A DNA stretch of 64,000 nucleotides from assembly GCF_000744115.1 (NCBI RefSeq), contig NZ_JQLG01000004.1, positions 248,001 to 312,000 of the forward strand, written 5' to 3'. The stretch comes from Carnobacterium alterfunditum DSM 5972 (lineage in GTDB: Bacteria; Bacillota; Bacilli; Lactobacillales; Carnobacteriaceae). The position numbers and the translations under genes were made by a program. Position 1 is the first letter of the stretch; each line of letters begins with the position of its first letter. Below, piece by piece: positions 9,442 to 18,547 of the stretch. A model generated the notes under the pieces. That model saw only the letters and a program-made list of their open reading frames with translations, was not told the origin of the DNA and searched no databases.

Positions 9442-10353
9442 CTAATCTGGGAATTCTTTGGTAAAAGAATCGTAGACAAACTTTTCGATGCTGTTGTATT
9501 TCTTTTTTACCGGAAAACACAAGACAGTCGTATAGATGATGGGATCATTGAAGTGCTTTTCAACCACTCCTATGTTATCTAAGTAATTGTAATACTTTTT
9601 AAAATTGGCTGAGGGCAGTAACGCAATCAGATTGGTACGCGTTGTAGATTCGACCATGTAGTCCCAAGAATCGGACGTGATCAATACTTTTGTTTGAGAT
9701 TTCATTTTTTTCAGCTTATCCATCACCAATGTATTGGTCGCAAAACCTTTATTGAATGTGGCTACGTATTGGTTGTCTAGCATTTTCCAATTCAATTTTT
9801 CTTCTTTGGTCAATGGATGATTTGGGTGCATGAAAGCTGTTACTTCAGTCAACGCTAATATGTGTTTTTCAAACTTGTCTTTATGCAATTTAGTCGGATC
9901 GTCCAACACAGCTGCATGAATGCGATTCTCGTTCAGCATGTTTACTAGTTCTTCGTTATTTGCTTCGACGATATCGATCTTGATCCCTGGGTTTTTCATC
10001 ATAAAAGTCGGAATAAACTTGGTGAAAAAAAGCCGCAGAATAATCGTCGAGATCCCAACTCTGATCGTTCCTTGTTGGATTTGCGCTTCTTGCTTTAACA
10101 TTTCATGCAGATCTTGATGTTTGTCAACTATTTCTAGCGCCTTCTCGTACAATTTTTCCCCACTTGGTGTCAAACCGGTCAAACGACCATTCTTGCGATG
10201 AAAAAGTTGTAAGTTCTCCTCTTTTTCAAAATTGATGATGAACTGGCTTAGTGCTGATTGGGTCACATGGATATTTTGTGCGGCCAATGTCAGATTTAAA
10301 TTTGCATCGACTATGGCAATAAAATAATTAAGTTGAGCAATGTCTAACTTCAT
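9442..10353 (-). CDS. LysR-family transcriptional regulator
   Basis: A 303-residue LTTR. The N-terminal winged helix-turn-helix (about residues 1-60) contains LTLAAQNIHVTQSALSQFI, and the rest is the periplasmic-binding-like effector domain starting near GTIRVGISTII. It sits between the beta-oxidation operon and the ACAD-like/thioesterase pair, so an acyl-CoA or fatty-acid effector is plausible (inference). Its ATG has an excellent GAGGAGG site. GTACA..TGTAC inverted repeats at 10386-10410 could be an autoregulatory site. The palindrome at 16712-16726 before the operon fits a T-N11-A LTTR site. Confidence 0.9.
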   Translation of the reverse strand: MKLDIAQLNYFIAIVDANLNLTLAAQNIHVTQSALSQFIINFEKEENLQLFHRKNGRLTGLTPSGEKLYEKALEIVDKHQDLHEMLKQEAQIQQGTIRVGISTIILRLFFTKFIPTFMMKNPGIKIDIVEANNEELVNMLNENRIHAAVLDDPTKLHKDKFEKHILALTEVTAFMHPNHPLTKEEKLNWKMLDNQYVATFNKGFATNTLVMDKLKKMKSQTKVLITSDSWDYMVESTTRTNLIALLPSANFKKYYNYLDNIGVVEKHFNDPIIYTTVLCFPVKKKYNSIEKFVYDSFTKEFPD

Positions 10354-10430
10354 GTTTTCCTCCTCACAAAAATTAAGATAAAAGTGAGTACACTAGTCAC
10401 TTGTACAACTCAATTATACACCAAATCAAA

Positions 10431-10468
10431 TACTCCCACATTATTAATTCCTAATTAATGTGGGAGTA
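10431..10468 (-). terminator. Terminator of the beta-oxidation operon
   Basis: ACTCCCACATTA pairs perfectly with TAATGTGGGAGT around a short loop, 30 bases after the thiolase stop. It separates the operon from the LysR gene. The T-tract is weak, so some read-through is possible. Confidence 0.75.
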
Positions 10469-10497
10469 AGGCTTTCAAATTCTTTTCTATACCAGTT

Positions 10498-11685
10498 TTA
10501 TCTTAAATATTCAAAAACGCCTGCTGCTCCCATACCCATTCCGATACACATGGTGACCATACCGTATTTGGTTTCAGGACGCTTCGCCATTTCGCCCAGC
10601 AGTTTAGCTGTCAAGATGGCTCCAGTTGCTCCTAGTGGATGACCTAAAGCAATACCTCCTCCGTTGACATTCACGATGTCACGGTTCATGCCCAGTTCAT
10701 TCATAGAAGCGATAGCTTGCGCCGCAAATGCTTCATTGAATTCGATCAAGTCCATGTCATCTAGTTTCAATCCAGCCAATTTTAATGCCTTAGGAACGGC
10801 ATATACTGGTCCGATACCCATGAATTTAGGATCGACACCGGCAACATTAAAGGAAACGAAACGAGCAATCGGTTTGATTCCCAATTCTTTCACCTTATCA
10901 CCAGACATTAGGATGACAAATCCAGCTCCATCACTAACTTGAGAAGAAGTCCCAGCTGTTACGCTGCCGTCTGCTTTAAAGACGGTACGCAATTTTCCTA
11001 AAACATCTAGCGTTGTGTTCGGACGGATCCCTTCATCTTGATCAAACATTTCTGTCGTAACTTCCACTTTGTCACCTGTCGTTTTCACACGATGGATCTC
11101 TACTGGAATGATTTCGTCTTTAAAACGGCCTTCTGTTTGGGCAATATGTGCTTTTTGGTGACTTTCAACACCAAATTGGTCTTGCTCTTTTCTTGAGACA
11201 TTGTATTTTTCAGCTACATTTTCTGCCGTCATTCCCATTGGAACAGCGATTTTAGGCCCATTTTCTTGTAGGTATGGGCTATTTGACGGTTCGCTTCCAC
11301 CCATTTGAGTAGAACTCATGAACTCGATACCACCTGCTGCCAGTACTTCTGCTTGGCCTGCTATAATAGCGTTGGCGGCAGTAGCAATCGTTTGAAGTCC
11401 TGAAGAACAGAAGCGGTTTACCGTTTGGCCAGCCACTGTTTCAGGAAGTCCGCTTCTAAGAGCGATAGCACGTGCAATATTGTTTCCTTGGAGACCTTCT
11501 GGAGTTGAACACCCTACGATGACATCTTCAATAAGAGTAGGGTCAAAATCGCCTTCAACTCTGTTAATAACACCTTTTAACACTTGAGCAGCGATGTCTT
11601 CGGGTCTATCATAAAAATAGGCTCCGTCTTTCTTTCCTTTCGCTACAGCTGACCTTCCATATGCTACGATGTAAGCTTCTTGCAT
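10498..11685 (-). CDS. fadA: Acetyl-CoA acyltransferase (thiolase), FadA type
   Basis: Catalyses the last step of beta-oxidation: CoA-dependent cleavage of 3-ketoacyl-CoA to acetyl-CoA and a shortened acyl-CoA. About 395 residues with all thiolase signatures: nucleophilic cysteine in VNRFCSSGLQTIA (about residue 90), NVNGGGIALGHPLGATGA with the active histidine, and the second cysteine in MCIGMGMGAAG. The open frame begins further upstream at 11748, but AAAGGA/TTGGA sits before ATG 11685 and the family N-terminus is QEAYIVAYGRSAV. It follows the fadN-like gene by 65 bases, the same pairing as B. subtilis fadN-fadA. Confidence 0.93.
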   Translation of the reverse strand: MQEAYIVAYGRSAVAKGKKDGAYFYDRPEDIAAQVLKGVINRVEGDFDPTLIEDVIVGCSTPEGLQGNNIARAIALRSGLPETVAGQTVNRFCSSGLQTIATAANAIIAGQAEVLAAGGIEFMSSTQMGGSEPSNSPYLQENGPKIAVPMGMTAENVAEKYNVSRKEQDQFGVESHQKAHIAQTEGRFKDEIIPVEIHRVKTTGDKVEVTTEMFDQDEGIRPNTTLDVLGKLRTVFKADGSVTAGTSSQVSDGAGFVILMSGDKVKELGIKPIARFVSFNVAGVDPKFMGIGPVYAVPKALKLAGLKLDDMDLIEFNEAFAAQAIASMNELGMNRDIVNVNGGGIALGHPLGATGAILTAKLLGEMAKRPETKYGMVTMCIGMGMGAAGVFEYLR

Positions 11686-11749
11686 TATATCCAAATCCTT
11701 TCTGCTTACTGTGGAGAAATCCTGATTTGGCTTTCCCCGCAGTATCATA

Positions 11750-14008
11750 TTAATTTCTCAATGGTTTCTTTTTCTCTAACATGTGTACAATGCGTTCATA
11801 TGTTTTTTCATTCTTACTCAATTTGACGAAATTATCTTCTGAAAGTTTTTGCAGCCATTTTTGATTGACTTTGGTGCCCAGAGGAACATTTCCGCCTGCC
11901 AACACATCTGCAATAGCACTGGTAACGACACCATCATATTTAGAAGCAAAGTGTCCATCGACCATTGCATCGACTTGAGCTGCTGCGATTGCTTTGAAGT
12001 TTGTTCCAAGCACTTCGTATTCAACTAAGTTATTTGGAATGTAATTATAGGCAGCTTTCAATCGCAAAGTTTGCAATGCTGCTTCAAATACAAGTTCTTC
12101 ATTTTGAATGATCATGTCTGTTTCTTTCAAGAATCCAATTTGTTGTGCTTCATAAGCACTCATCGTCACGTGACCTGTTGAGACTTGCGTTAAAATATCG
12201 GCCAATTGACGTATCTTATCAGCTCTTGATACATCTTGACGGTACACACGATCAGCCAGTTCAGCTAGACCGCCGCCCCCAGGGATCAATCCAACGCCCG
12301 CTTCTACTAGACCGATATACGTTTCAGCCGCAGCTACTACATAAGGTGAGGCCATCACTAATTCTGCACCGCCACCAAGCGCTCTGCCTTTTGCAGCTGT
12401 CACGATCGGTTTAGAAGCAAACTTCATCCGTCTGACGGCTTCGTGGAACAATTCTGACCCTTTACGTGTTTCTGTGTCGACCAGTTCCTGATCGATAGCC
12501 ATCTTCATGTAGTAAAGATTGGCCCCAACACTGAAGTTTGGTCCATCTGAGTAAAGCAATAATCCTTTATAATCTTCTTTTTCCAGTACATCGACTGCTT
12601 TGACGATATCTGCTTCAAATCCAACAGTGATCGTATTATTTGGCGTTCTCATCGCTAACATCAAGAAGTTGTCTTGAGTTGCAAATAATTCTGAGTCTTC
12701 TTTTTTCCAGACTTGTTTGTGTGCGAAATCTTCTGGTTTAGATGCTGGACTAATGCTCTGGCCTTCTTGATAGAATGGTTCGCTACGTTCCTTGATCCAT
12801 TCAGGCAATTCACCCAATTCTTTTTCCATTCTTGCTTTAACTTTATCTAAGCCCATCATATCCCATAGTTGGAATGGTCCAACAGACCAGTTGTAACCCC
12901 AAACCATAGCTCGATCTATATTGATGTACTCATTTGTTGCTTTAGGTACATTGATAGCTGAGTAATACATTAGATTGCGCAGCGTTTCCCATAAGAAAAT
13001 ACCCACTTCATCTTCAGATTCAAAGATAGTCGTTAAGTTTTTCGTCAAATCACGACTAAATTCTTTTAAAATAGCCAATTCGACGGGTTTAGGTTCAACA
13101 TACGTTTCAGTTTTTACATCAAATACTAAGCGTTTTCTGCCGTCTTTTTTGTAAAATCCCTGCTTTGTTTTGTCTCCCAGATTGCCCAAAGCAACCATTT
13201 TTTCAACCAGTTTCGGCATTTTGAAATACTCGGTTTCTTCTGGATTGGACATCATTGTTTTTGTCACAAAGTAGCCAATATCGATCCCAACCATATCCAG
13301 TAATCTGAATGTCCCTGTCTTCGGCCGTCCAATGATTTTACCGGTAATAGCATCTACTTCAGTGATCGATAAACCAAGTTGTTCTGCACGGTATGCAGTA
13401 TCAGAAGCTGAATACGTTCCGATTCGATTCGCAACGAACCCGCTGACATCATTGGCGTCAACAGCACCTTTGCCTAATACGGTCGAAACAAATGTTTTCA
13501 AATCCTCGGTCACAACTGGATTAGTTGCTTCATGAGGGATGATTTCCACTAGTTTCATGTAGCGTGGCGGATTAAAGAAATGCACGCCTACAAATCTTGC
13601 CTTTGCTTCTTCCGGAAGTGGTTTAGCAATAGCACCGATTGGGATACTAGAAGTATTGGAAGCAAGAATTGCATCTTTCCTCGCAATAGCAGCCACTTTT
13701 AGCCACAAATCATGTTTGATCGCTAATTTTTCGGTGACGGCCTCAATAAAGATATCGGAATCGTCGCCTGCTTTTAAATCGTCTTCAAAGTTGCCGTACG
13801 TCAAATTTTTATTCCAATCGGCATTATACAGCATGCTCTTTTTGGGATGTGTAATTCTGTCGTATGCACCTTTACTCAGTTTATTTTTATCCTCTTTATC
13901 TAAAACGATATCTAATAGTTTTACTTTTAGACCTGCATTGACCAACAAGGCAGCAATTTGAGCTCCCATTGTTCCTGCACCTAATACTGTTGCTTTTTTT
14001 ATATTCAT
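11750..14008 (-). CDS. fadN: 3-hydroxyacyl-CoA dehydrogenase / enoyl-CoA hydratase fusion, FadN type
   Basis: A two-domain beta-oxidation enzyme that hydrates 2-enoyl-CoA and oxidises 3-hydroxyacyl-CoA with NAD. The dehydrogenase comes first: the Rossmann motif VLGAGTMGAQIAALL at residues 7-21, SNTSSIPIG and HFFNPPRYMKLVEII follow. The hydratase domain is C-terminal, with the oxyanion region GRALGGGAELVMA and the acid EAGVGLIPGGGGLAEL. This dehydrogenase-hydratase order and the 752-residue length match B. subtilis FadN, not E. coli FadB. A longer frame starts at 14047, but GGAGG lies ten bases before ATG 14008, which is chosen. Confidence 0.93.
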   Translation of the reverse strand: MNIKKATVLGAGTMGAQIAALLVNAGLKVKLLDIVLDKEDKNKLSKGAYDRITHPKKSMLYNADWNKNLTYGNFEDDLKAGDDSDIFIEAVTEKLAIKHDLWLKVAAIARKDAILASNTSSIPIGAIAKPLPEEAKARFVGVHFFNPPRYMKLVEIIPHEATNPVVTEDLKTFVSTVLGKGAVDANDVSGFVANRIGTYSASDTAYRAEQLGLSITEVDAITGKIIGRPKTGTFRLLDMVGIDIGYFVTKTMMSNPEETEYFKMPKLVEKMVALGNLGDKTKQGFYKKDGRKRLVFDVKTETYVEPKPVELAILKEFSRDLTKNLTTIFESEDEVGIFLWETLRNLMYYSAINVPKATNEYINIDRAMVWGYNWSVGPFQLWDMMGLDKVKARMEKELGELPEWIKERSEPFYQEGQSISPASKPEDFAHKQVWKKEDSELFATQDNFLMLAMRTPNNTITVGFEADIVKAVDVLEKEDYKGLLLYSDGPNFSVGANLYYMKMAIDQELVDTETRKGSELFHEAVRRMKFASKPIVTAAKGRALGGGAELVMASPYVVAAAETYIGLVEAGVGLIPGGGGLAELADRVYRQDVSRADKIRQLADILTQVSTGHVTMSAYEAQQIGFLKETDMIIQNEELVFEAALQTLRLKAAYNYIPNNLVEYEVLGTNFKAIAAAQVDAMVDGHFASKYDGVVTSAIADVLAGGNVPLGTKVNQKWLQKLSEDNFVKLSKNEKTYERIVHMLEKKKPLRN

Positions 14009-14046
14009 TTCTATACCTCCAAAAACTAAAGTTAATGACATTGGCA

Positions 14047-15342
14047 TTATTTTTTGATGTAGCCTGCCTTGATTGCTTGTTCTCTCAATTCTTCTCTGAA
14101 AGCTGGATCTGCGATTGAAATCATTTCTTCTACACGGTCTTCGATGCTTCTGTTAAACATATCAGCTATTCCATGCTCAGTCACAAGGTACTGAACGTCA
14201 GCCCGTGGAACCGTTATTGGAGTTGCTTTAGGGAAGGAGAACACAATATTAGAAGTCACTTCACCTGTTTTTTCATTTTTGTTTGTAGAAGATAAGCAGA
14301 TGAAACTTTGACCGCCTTTAGCTTTAGTTGCTCCGCGTACAAAGTCATTGGCTCCTCCAACAGAACTGATAAATCGTGTACCTGCTCCTTCTGAAACCAC
14401 TTGTCCAGTCAAATCAGCCATCAAACAGCCATTAACGGAAACAAAGTTATCAATTTGAGCGATTCTCGATGGATCATTTACAAGGTGCAACGGTTCGATA
14501 CTGATCTGACCATTCTGACCACTGAAGTCGTATAATTTACGTGTTCCCATTGCGAAACCGCCTCGTATCGGTCCAGAGATCACACCTTTTTCAGTCAAGT
14601 ACACCATCGATTCTGTGATCATTTCGGTATGCACAGCTAAGTCTTTTTTACTATCTAGTCCATAACTGACAGCATTTGCCAAGCCTCCGAAACCGATTTG
14701 GATAGTAGATCCGTCTCTTACATGAGGAACGATCCACTCAGCAATTTTTTTATCGATATTGCTGGAGGGTATCTCTGGAACTTCAAGCAGTTGCTCATCC
14801 TGTTCAACAATAATATCCACATCATCGATATGAATTTTATTGTGAGTCCCATTAACCTCTGGCACATTTTTATTGACTTGAACAATGACTTTTCCGGCTA
14901 CTCTGCTACCGACCTCTCCGATAGTGACACCCATAGGTCCGAAGTTGAAGTATCCATCTGCATCCATTTCAGAAACAGTCGAAACAAACGTCGTCGGTTT
15001 TACTCGTTGTTCAATCATCAGTTTCAAATTAGAAAAGTTGACGGGATCGATTGAAAATGTCCCGTATGAAACCAATTGACGTTCCAGTGGTCCCATGAAG
15101 AAAGAATGATATCTGATCCTCTCTGCAACTTCTGGATTAGTGAAGAAATCAAACGGGTGGATAACAAATGCTGAAAATAATTTGACATTTTCATACTCTT
15201 CATACCGTTTAGTTATAGCAGTAATCAATGAGATCGGCATAGCAGCAACTGGGTTAGACAAAATCACTTCATTACTTTGAATTTGCGAAGCAGCTTCAGT
15301 CAAGCTTTTTAATTTAGATTGATATTGATCTTTAAAAGTCAT
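14047..15342 (-). CDS. Acetyl-CoA hydrolase/transferase-family CoA-transferase
   Basis: A 431-residue enzyme of the 4-hydroxybutyrate/acetate CoA-transferase family, which moves CoA between acyl-CoA and a free acid, typically acetate. Family features are the glycine-rich IQIGFGGLANAVSYGL, the following VHTEMITESMV, and GGANDFVRGA near the C-terminus. Within this operon it could activate short-chain fatty acids with acetyl-CoA, or release the end product as a free acid. Either role is inference. It lies 36 bases after the acyl-CoA dehydrogenase gene and just before the fadN-like gene. Confidence 0.85.
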   Translation of the reverse strand: MTFKDQYQSKLKSLTEAASQIQSNEVILSNPVAAMPISLITAITKRYEEYENVKLFSAFVIHPFDFFTNPEVAERIRYHSFFMGPLERQLVSYGTFSIDPVNFSNLKLMIEQRVKPTTFVSTVSEMDADGYFNFGPMGVTIGEVGSRVAGKVIVQVNKNVPEVNGTHNKIHIDDVDIIVEQDEQLLEVPEIPSSNIDKKIAEWIVPHVRDGSTIQIGFGGLANAVSYGLDSKKDLAVHTEMITESMVYLTEKGVISGPIRGGFAMGTRKLYDFSGQNGQISIEPLHLVNDPSRIAQIDNFVSVNGCLMADLTGQVVSEGAGTRFISSVGGANDFVRGATKAKGGQSFICLSSTNKNEKTGEVTSNIVFSFPKATPITVPRADVQYLVTEHGIADMFNRSIEDRVEEMISIADPAFREELREQAIKAGYIKK

Positions 15343-15378
15343 CCTTTACACCTTCCAATCTATTTTATGTTGTTTCGA

Positions 15379-16638
15379 TCAAACGAAAGCAGATATACCA
15401 GTCAATTTACGTCCGATGATCAACGCGTTCATTTCATGAGTACCTTCATAAGAATAAATAGCTTCTGCATCGCAAAAGAATCGTGCAACATTTCTTTCAA
15501 GCGTGATCCCATTTCCACCACATACTTCACGTCCAAGTGCAGCTGTTTCTCTTAAGCGTAAAGAGTTGTTCATCTTAGCAAGAGAAGCATTGATCTCACT
15601 GAATTCGCCTCTTTCTTGTAATTCAGCTAAACGAGCACTTAAAGCTAAAGCATTGACCGCATTTGCTTGCATTCTTGCTAATTTTTCTTGAACCAGTTGG
15701 AAACTTGCAATCGGTTTGCCAAATTGAACTCGATTTGTTGTATACTCAAGAGCTGCCTCTAAAGAGCCTGCCATCATTCCTGCCCCAGCATAAGCTACTC
15801 CAGCACGTGTTGCGTACAATACTTTCGCGACATCCTTAAATCCGTTGATATTTTGTAGACGATTGCTTTCAGATACTTCGACATTGTCCAAATGAATGTT
15901 TCCATTTTGAACGATTCTTAAAGCGATTTTGTCATCGATATCATCTACACTTAAGCCTTTTTGTCCTTTTTCTACGATGAAACATTTTACTTTGTTATCT
16001 TCCAAATCTCTCGCATATACTGGAATCAAATCAGCTGAACTAGCTCCACCGATCCAACGTTTTTCACCATTTATGATCCATTTGTCTCCTTCACGACGTG
16101 CAGTAGTTGATAATCCTGCAGCTGTATCGGATCCATGTTCTGGTTCAGTTAAGGCAAAACACGTTTGCAATTCAAAATTTTGCAATTTTGGCAGCCATCT
16201 CATTTGTTGTTCTGGGCTGCCACCTAATAAGAAGGAGAAGTAACCAAGTCCTGCATGTACTCCAAAGAATGTTGCGATCGAAGCATCGAACTTGTACAAA
16301 TCATATGCCAAGAATAAGAAGTAAGTATTTCGCCACGTAAACTGGTTCGGTTGATTTTCAAACAATGCAGGATCACTTATTAATCCTGTTTTTGCTACAT
16401 GTTTGAATTCTTCAAACGGAAATTCTCCTCTTTTCCAGTAATCATTGATGACTGGTTTCAGATGTTTGTTTACTGCTTTACGTACACGTTGCAATACAAC
16501 AATTTCTCCATCTGTTAGATTTTCTGAAAATTTCAAGATATCTTCTGGATACATTTCCTTCAATACTTGTTCTCTATTTTCCAATGTTGATCCTTGTTTT
16601 TTATCTTCCATGCTTAATACTTGCTCTCTATTTTCCAT
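15379..16638 (-). CDS. Acyl-CoA dehydrogenase (FAD), glutaryl-CoA-dehydrogenase-like branch
   Basis: Performs the first oxidation of beta-oxidation, acyl-CoA to 2-enoyl-CoA with FAD. About 419 residues, with CFALTEPEHGSDTA and KWIINGEKRWIGG (FAD/substrate site) and a C-terminal YSYEGTHEMNALIIGR that holds the expected catalytic glutamate. The sequence resembles the glutaryl-CoA or short-chain branch more than classical FadE. An upstream GTG overlaps the ribosome site AAGGAG, so ATG 16638 is the start. The N-terminus carries a duplicated ENREQVL about 20 residues apart. First gene of the operon. No etfAB genes for its electron acceptor are in this window. Confidence 0.9.
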   Translation of the reverse strand: MENREQVLSMEDKKQGSTLENREQVLKEMYPEDILKFSENLTDGEIVVLQRVRKAVNKHLKPVINDYWKRGEFPFEEFKHVAKTGLISDPALFENQPNQFTWRNTYFLFLAYDLYKFDASIATFFGVHAGLGYFSFLLGGSPEQQMRWLPKLQNFELQTCFALTEPEHGSDTAAGLSTTARREGDKWIINGEKRWIGGASSADLIPVYARDLEDNKVKCFIVEKGQKGLSVDDIDDKIALRIVQNGNIHLDNVEVSESNRLQNINGFKDVAKVLYATRAGVAYAGAGMMAGSLEAALEYTTNRVQFGKPIASFQLVQEKLARMQANAVNALALSARLAELQERGEFSEINASLAKMNNSLRLRETAALGREVCGGNGITLERNVARFFCDAEAIYSYEGTHEMNALIIGRKLTGISAFV

Positions 16639-16663
16639 CCCTGACACTCCTTATTTTTTATTG

Positions 16664-16677
16664 TATAAGCGCTTACA
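16664..16677. promoter_or_regulatory. CcpA catabolite-response element (cre) of the beta-oxidation operon
   Basis: TATAAGCGCTTACA differs by one base from the perfect cre palindrome TGTAAGCGCTTACA. It lies just downstream of a minus-strand -10 box TATAAT (16683-16688) and before the acyl-CoA dehydrogenase start, a typical place for CcpA roadblock or repression. Confidence 0.85.
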
Positions 16678-16711
16678 TTCTTATTATAGAAGTCATCCCA
16701 CCATTTTTCTA

Positions 16712-16726
16712 ATTACAATTTGTAAT
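16712..16726. promoter_or_regulatory. Perfect palindrome at the -35 region, probable regulator operator
   Basis: ATTACAATTTGTAAT has 7-base arms around one central base and fits the LysR T-N11-A pattern (TTACAATTTGTAA). The next bases, ACTAAACATTAC, add a further half-site, giving ATTAC/GTAAT/ATTAC in a row. It covers the region upstream of the TATAAT box of the operon. The best candidate regulator is the LysR protein at 9442-10353. Confidence 0.6.
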
Positions 16727-16841
16727 ACTAAACATTACCTTTTTTAATGCATCATTGAAAAGGCACTCCTATCAAGTCTTTGAGCCATCAACTCAAGAGA
16801 ATTTGATCAAAACATCTGTTAAAAAATGAACAAAATTTTGC

Positions 16842-16902
16842 AAAAAAAGAAGCATCCAAAGATTCTGGATCATCCTTTAACGATTGGATGATCCTCTTCT
16901 TT
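16842..16902 (-). terminator. Terminator after the acyl-CoA ligase gene
   Basis: On the minus strand, outer arms AAAGAAG and CTTCTTT enclose an inner helix GGATCATCC/GGATGATCC, and the outer arm runs into a T-rich tract. Confidence 0.7.
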
Positions 16903-16922
16903 GACGCTTAAGATTTTTTTGT

Positions 16923-18434
16923 TTAGTGGTTTATTTCTACAAACGATAGTTCATTCAAAAGTCGACTGATCTCTCTCTTGTCGATTTTACCCACCGAATT
17001 AACTGGAAATGCGTCCAAAAACAGGTACTGCTTAGGTGTTTTATACCCAGCTAAGTTGTTGTATGCATGCTGCTCTAACGCTGTTATATTTGATCTGTCG
17101 CCATCATAGATAAGGGCCGCCCCTACAGATTGCCCATATCTTGGGTGTTCGTAACCAACTACTACAGCGTTTTTCACACAAGGATCGTCATTCAAAACTT
17201 TTTCTACTTCAGATGGGAAAACATTTTCTCCACCAGTGATGATCATTTCTTTTTTTCGGTCAACGATATAGAAAAGTCCGTTTTCATCCTTTTTAGCCAA
17301 GTCGCCTGTCCTGACATACGCACCCAAGAAGGCTTTTTTTGTTTCTTCTGGATTGTTCCAATATCCATCAAACGTATGCTGTCCAGCTATCAGCAACTCG
17401 CCTACTTGCCCCTGTTCAACTTCCTTATCATTCTCGTCCACTATTTTTGCCTCAACAAAGAAGCTTGGATAGCCGATACTGAATGGATGCTGCAAAGCGA
17501 TATCACCCGTTAGTTTAAAATTATTGGGACCTGCTTCTGTCAGCCCGTATGAATTGATCAGTGGAATGTTTTCTTTCACAAAATAATTTACCACCTCTTT
17601 GAGAGGCGGAGATCCTCCCGCGACGAATGTATGCACACTCTCTAAGTTGTTTTTGCTGAATTTTTCCGTGCTGATCAACCCATAATACATAGTCGGCACC
17701 ATGAAAAGCATCGTAGGTTTATATTGTTTGATCAGCTCATTCGTATGAGCTCCATCAAAAAAGCGATCGATGATGACTTTTCCGCCAATCAGCAATAATG
17801 GGATAATGATACCGGAAAGACCTGCTATATGAAACATCGGAGCACTGGCAATCGTGACATCATCATGTGTAATATTCCAACTCATGATCGTATTCATAGA
17901 ATTGTTGACCATACCATTATGGGTAATGATAGCCCCTTTTGGATCGCCAGTCGTTCCAGTAGTATAAATCAGCATGACCGGTGTATCCAACTCTAAGGAT
18001 TCGGATTGAAATTCCACATGATTCGGACTTTCACATATCTCATTGTACGCTTCACTATCGACATCCAGTGACAGCAATGAAGCATCTACAAAGGATAGAC
18101 GTTCGCTGATTTGACTGGAATGCAAAATAAGTTTGGGTTCTGCATCTTCTATGACTCTTTTGATTTCAATTGGTTTCAGTCGCCAATTCAACGGAATAAA
18201 AATGGCTCCTAACTTTATACTTGCAAGCAAAACATCAAAGTAACTAAGATCATTTGGCGCATAAAGTGCGACTCTATCCCCTTTCACCACACCTTGTTGT
18301 TTAAGATAATGGGCTAAGTTCTCAGCACGGGCATTGATCTCTTTGTAAGTCCACTCTATTTTTTTTAACGGATCTACCAAGCCTACTCTTTCAGGTGTCA
18401 ATAACGAACGTACTTTTATCCAATCTAATTTCAC
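16923..18434 (-). CDS. Fatty-acyl/long-chain acyl-CoA synthetase (AMP-forming)
   Basis: Activates free fatty acids to acyl-CoA through an acyl-adenylate. About 503 residues of the ANL superfamily: P-loop-like YTTGTTGDPKGAII (about residues 165-178), SYGLTEAGP, the hinge YVRTGDLAKKDENGLFYIVDR, and the C-terminal lysine in NSVGKIDKREI. The frame opens with an ATG at 18455, but GGAGGG is correctly spaced for GTG 18434. The gene has its own promoter and cre site and lies upstream of the beta-oxidation operon in the same direction. Substrate chain length cannot be told from sequence. Confidence 0.9.
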   Translation of the reverse strand: MKLDWIKVRSLLTPERVGLVDPLKKIEWTYKEINARAENLAHYLKQQGVVKGDRVALYAPNDLSYFDVLLASIKLGAIFIPLNWRLKPIEIKRVIEDAEPKLILHSSQISERLSFVDASLLSLDVDSEAYNEICESPNHVEFQSESLELDTPVMLIYTTGTTGDPKGAIITHNGMVNNSMNTIMSWNITHDDVTIASAPMFHIAGLSGIIIPLLLIGGKVIIDRFFDGAHTNELIKQYKPTMLFMVPTMYYGLISTEKFSKNNLESVHTFVAGGSPPLKEVVNYFVKENIPLINSYGLTEAGPNNFKLTGDIALQHPFSIGYPSFFVEAKIVDENDKEVEQGQVGELLIAGQHTFDGYWNNPEETKKAFLGAYVRTGDLAKKDENGLFYIVDRKKEMIITGGENVFPSEVEKVLNDDPCVKNAVVVGYEHPRYGQSVGAALIYDGDRSNITALEQHAYNNLAGYKTPKQYLFLDAFPVNSVGKIDKREISRLLNELSFVEINH

Positions 18435-18464
18435 TTTTATCCCTCCACAAAACATCCAATTTTG

Positions 18465-18478
18465 TGTAAGCGCTTATA
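18465..18478. promoter_or_regulatory. CcpA cre site of the acyl-CoA ligase gene
   Basis: TGTAAGCGCTTATA matches the cre palindrome TGTAAGCGCTTACA except for one base. It lies between the -10 box and the GTG start. Confidence 0.85.
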
Positions 18479-18487
18479 TACATATTT

Positions 18488-18517
18488 ATCATAACAGTAT
18501 TTTTTTTATTTGTCTAA
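18488..18517 (-). promoter_or_regulatory. Probable sigma-A promoter of the acyl-CoA ligase gene
   Basis: On the minus strand TTAGAC (18512-18517), an 18-base spacer and TATGAT (18488-18493). The cre site follows about 10 bases downstream, at the expected transcript start. Confidence 0.55.
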
Positions 18518-18547
18518 CAGTATTTATTTTTTCATCACTATCTTAAG

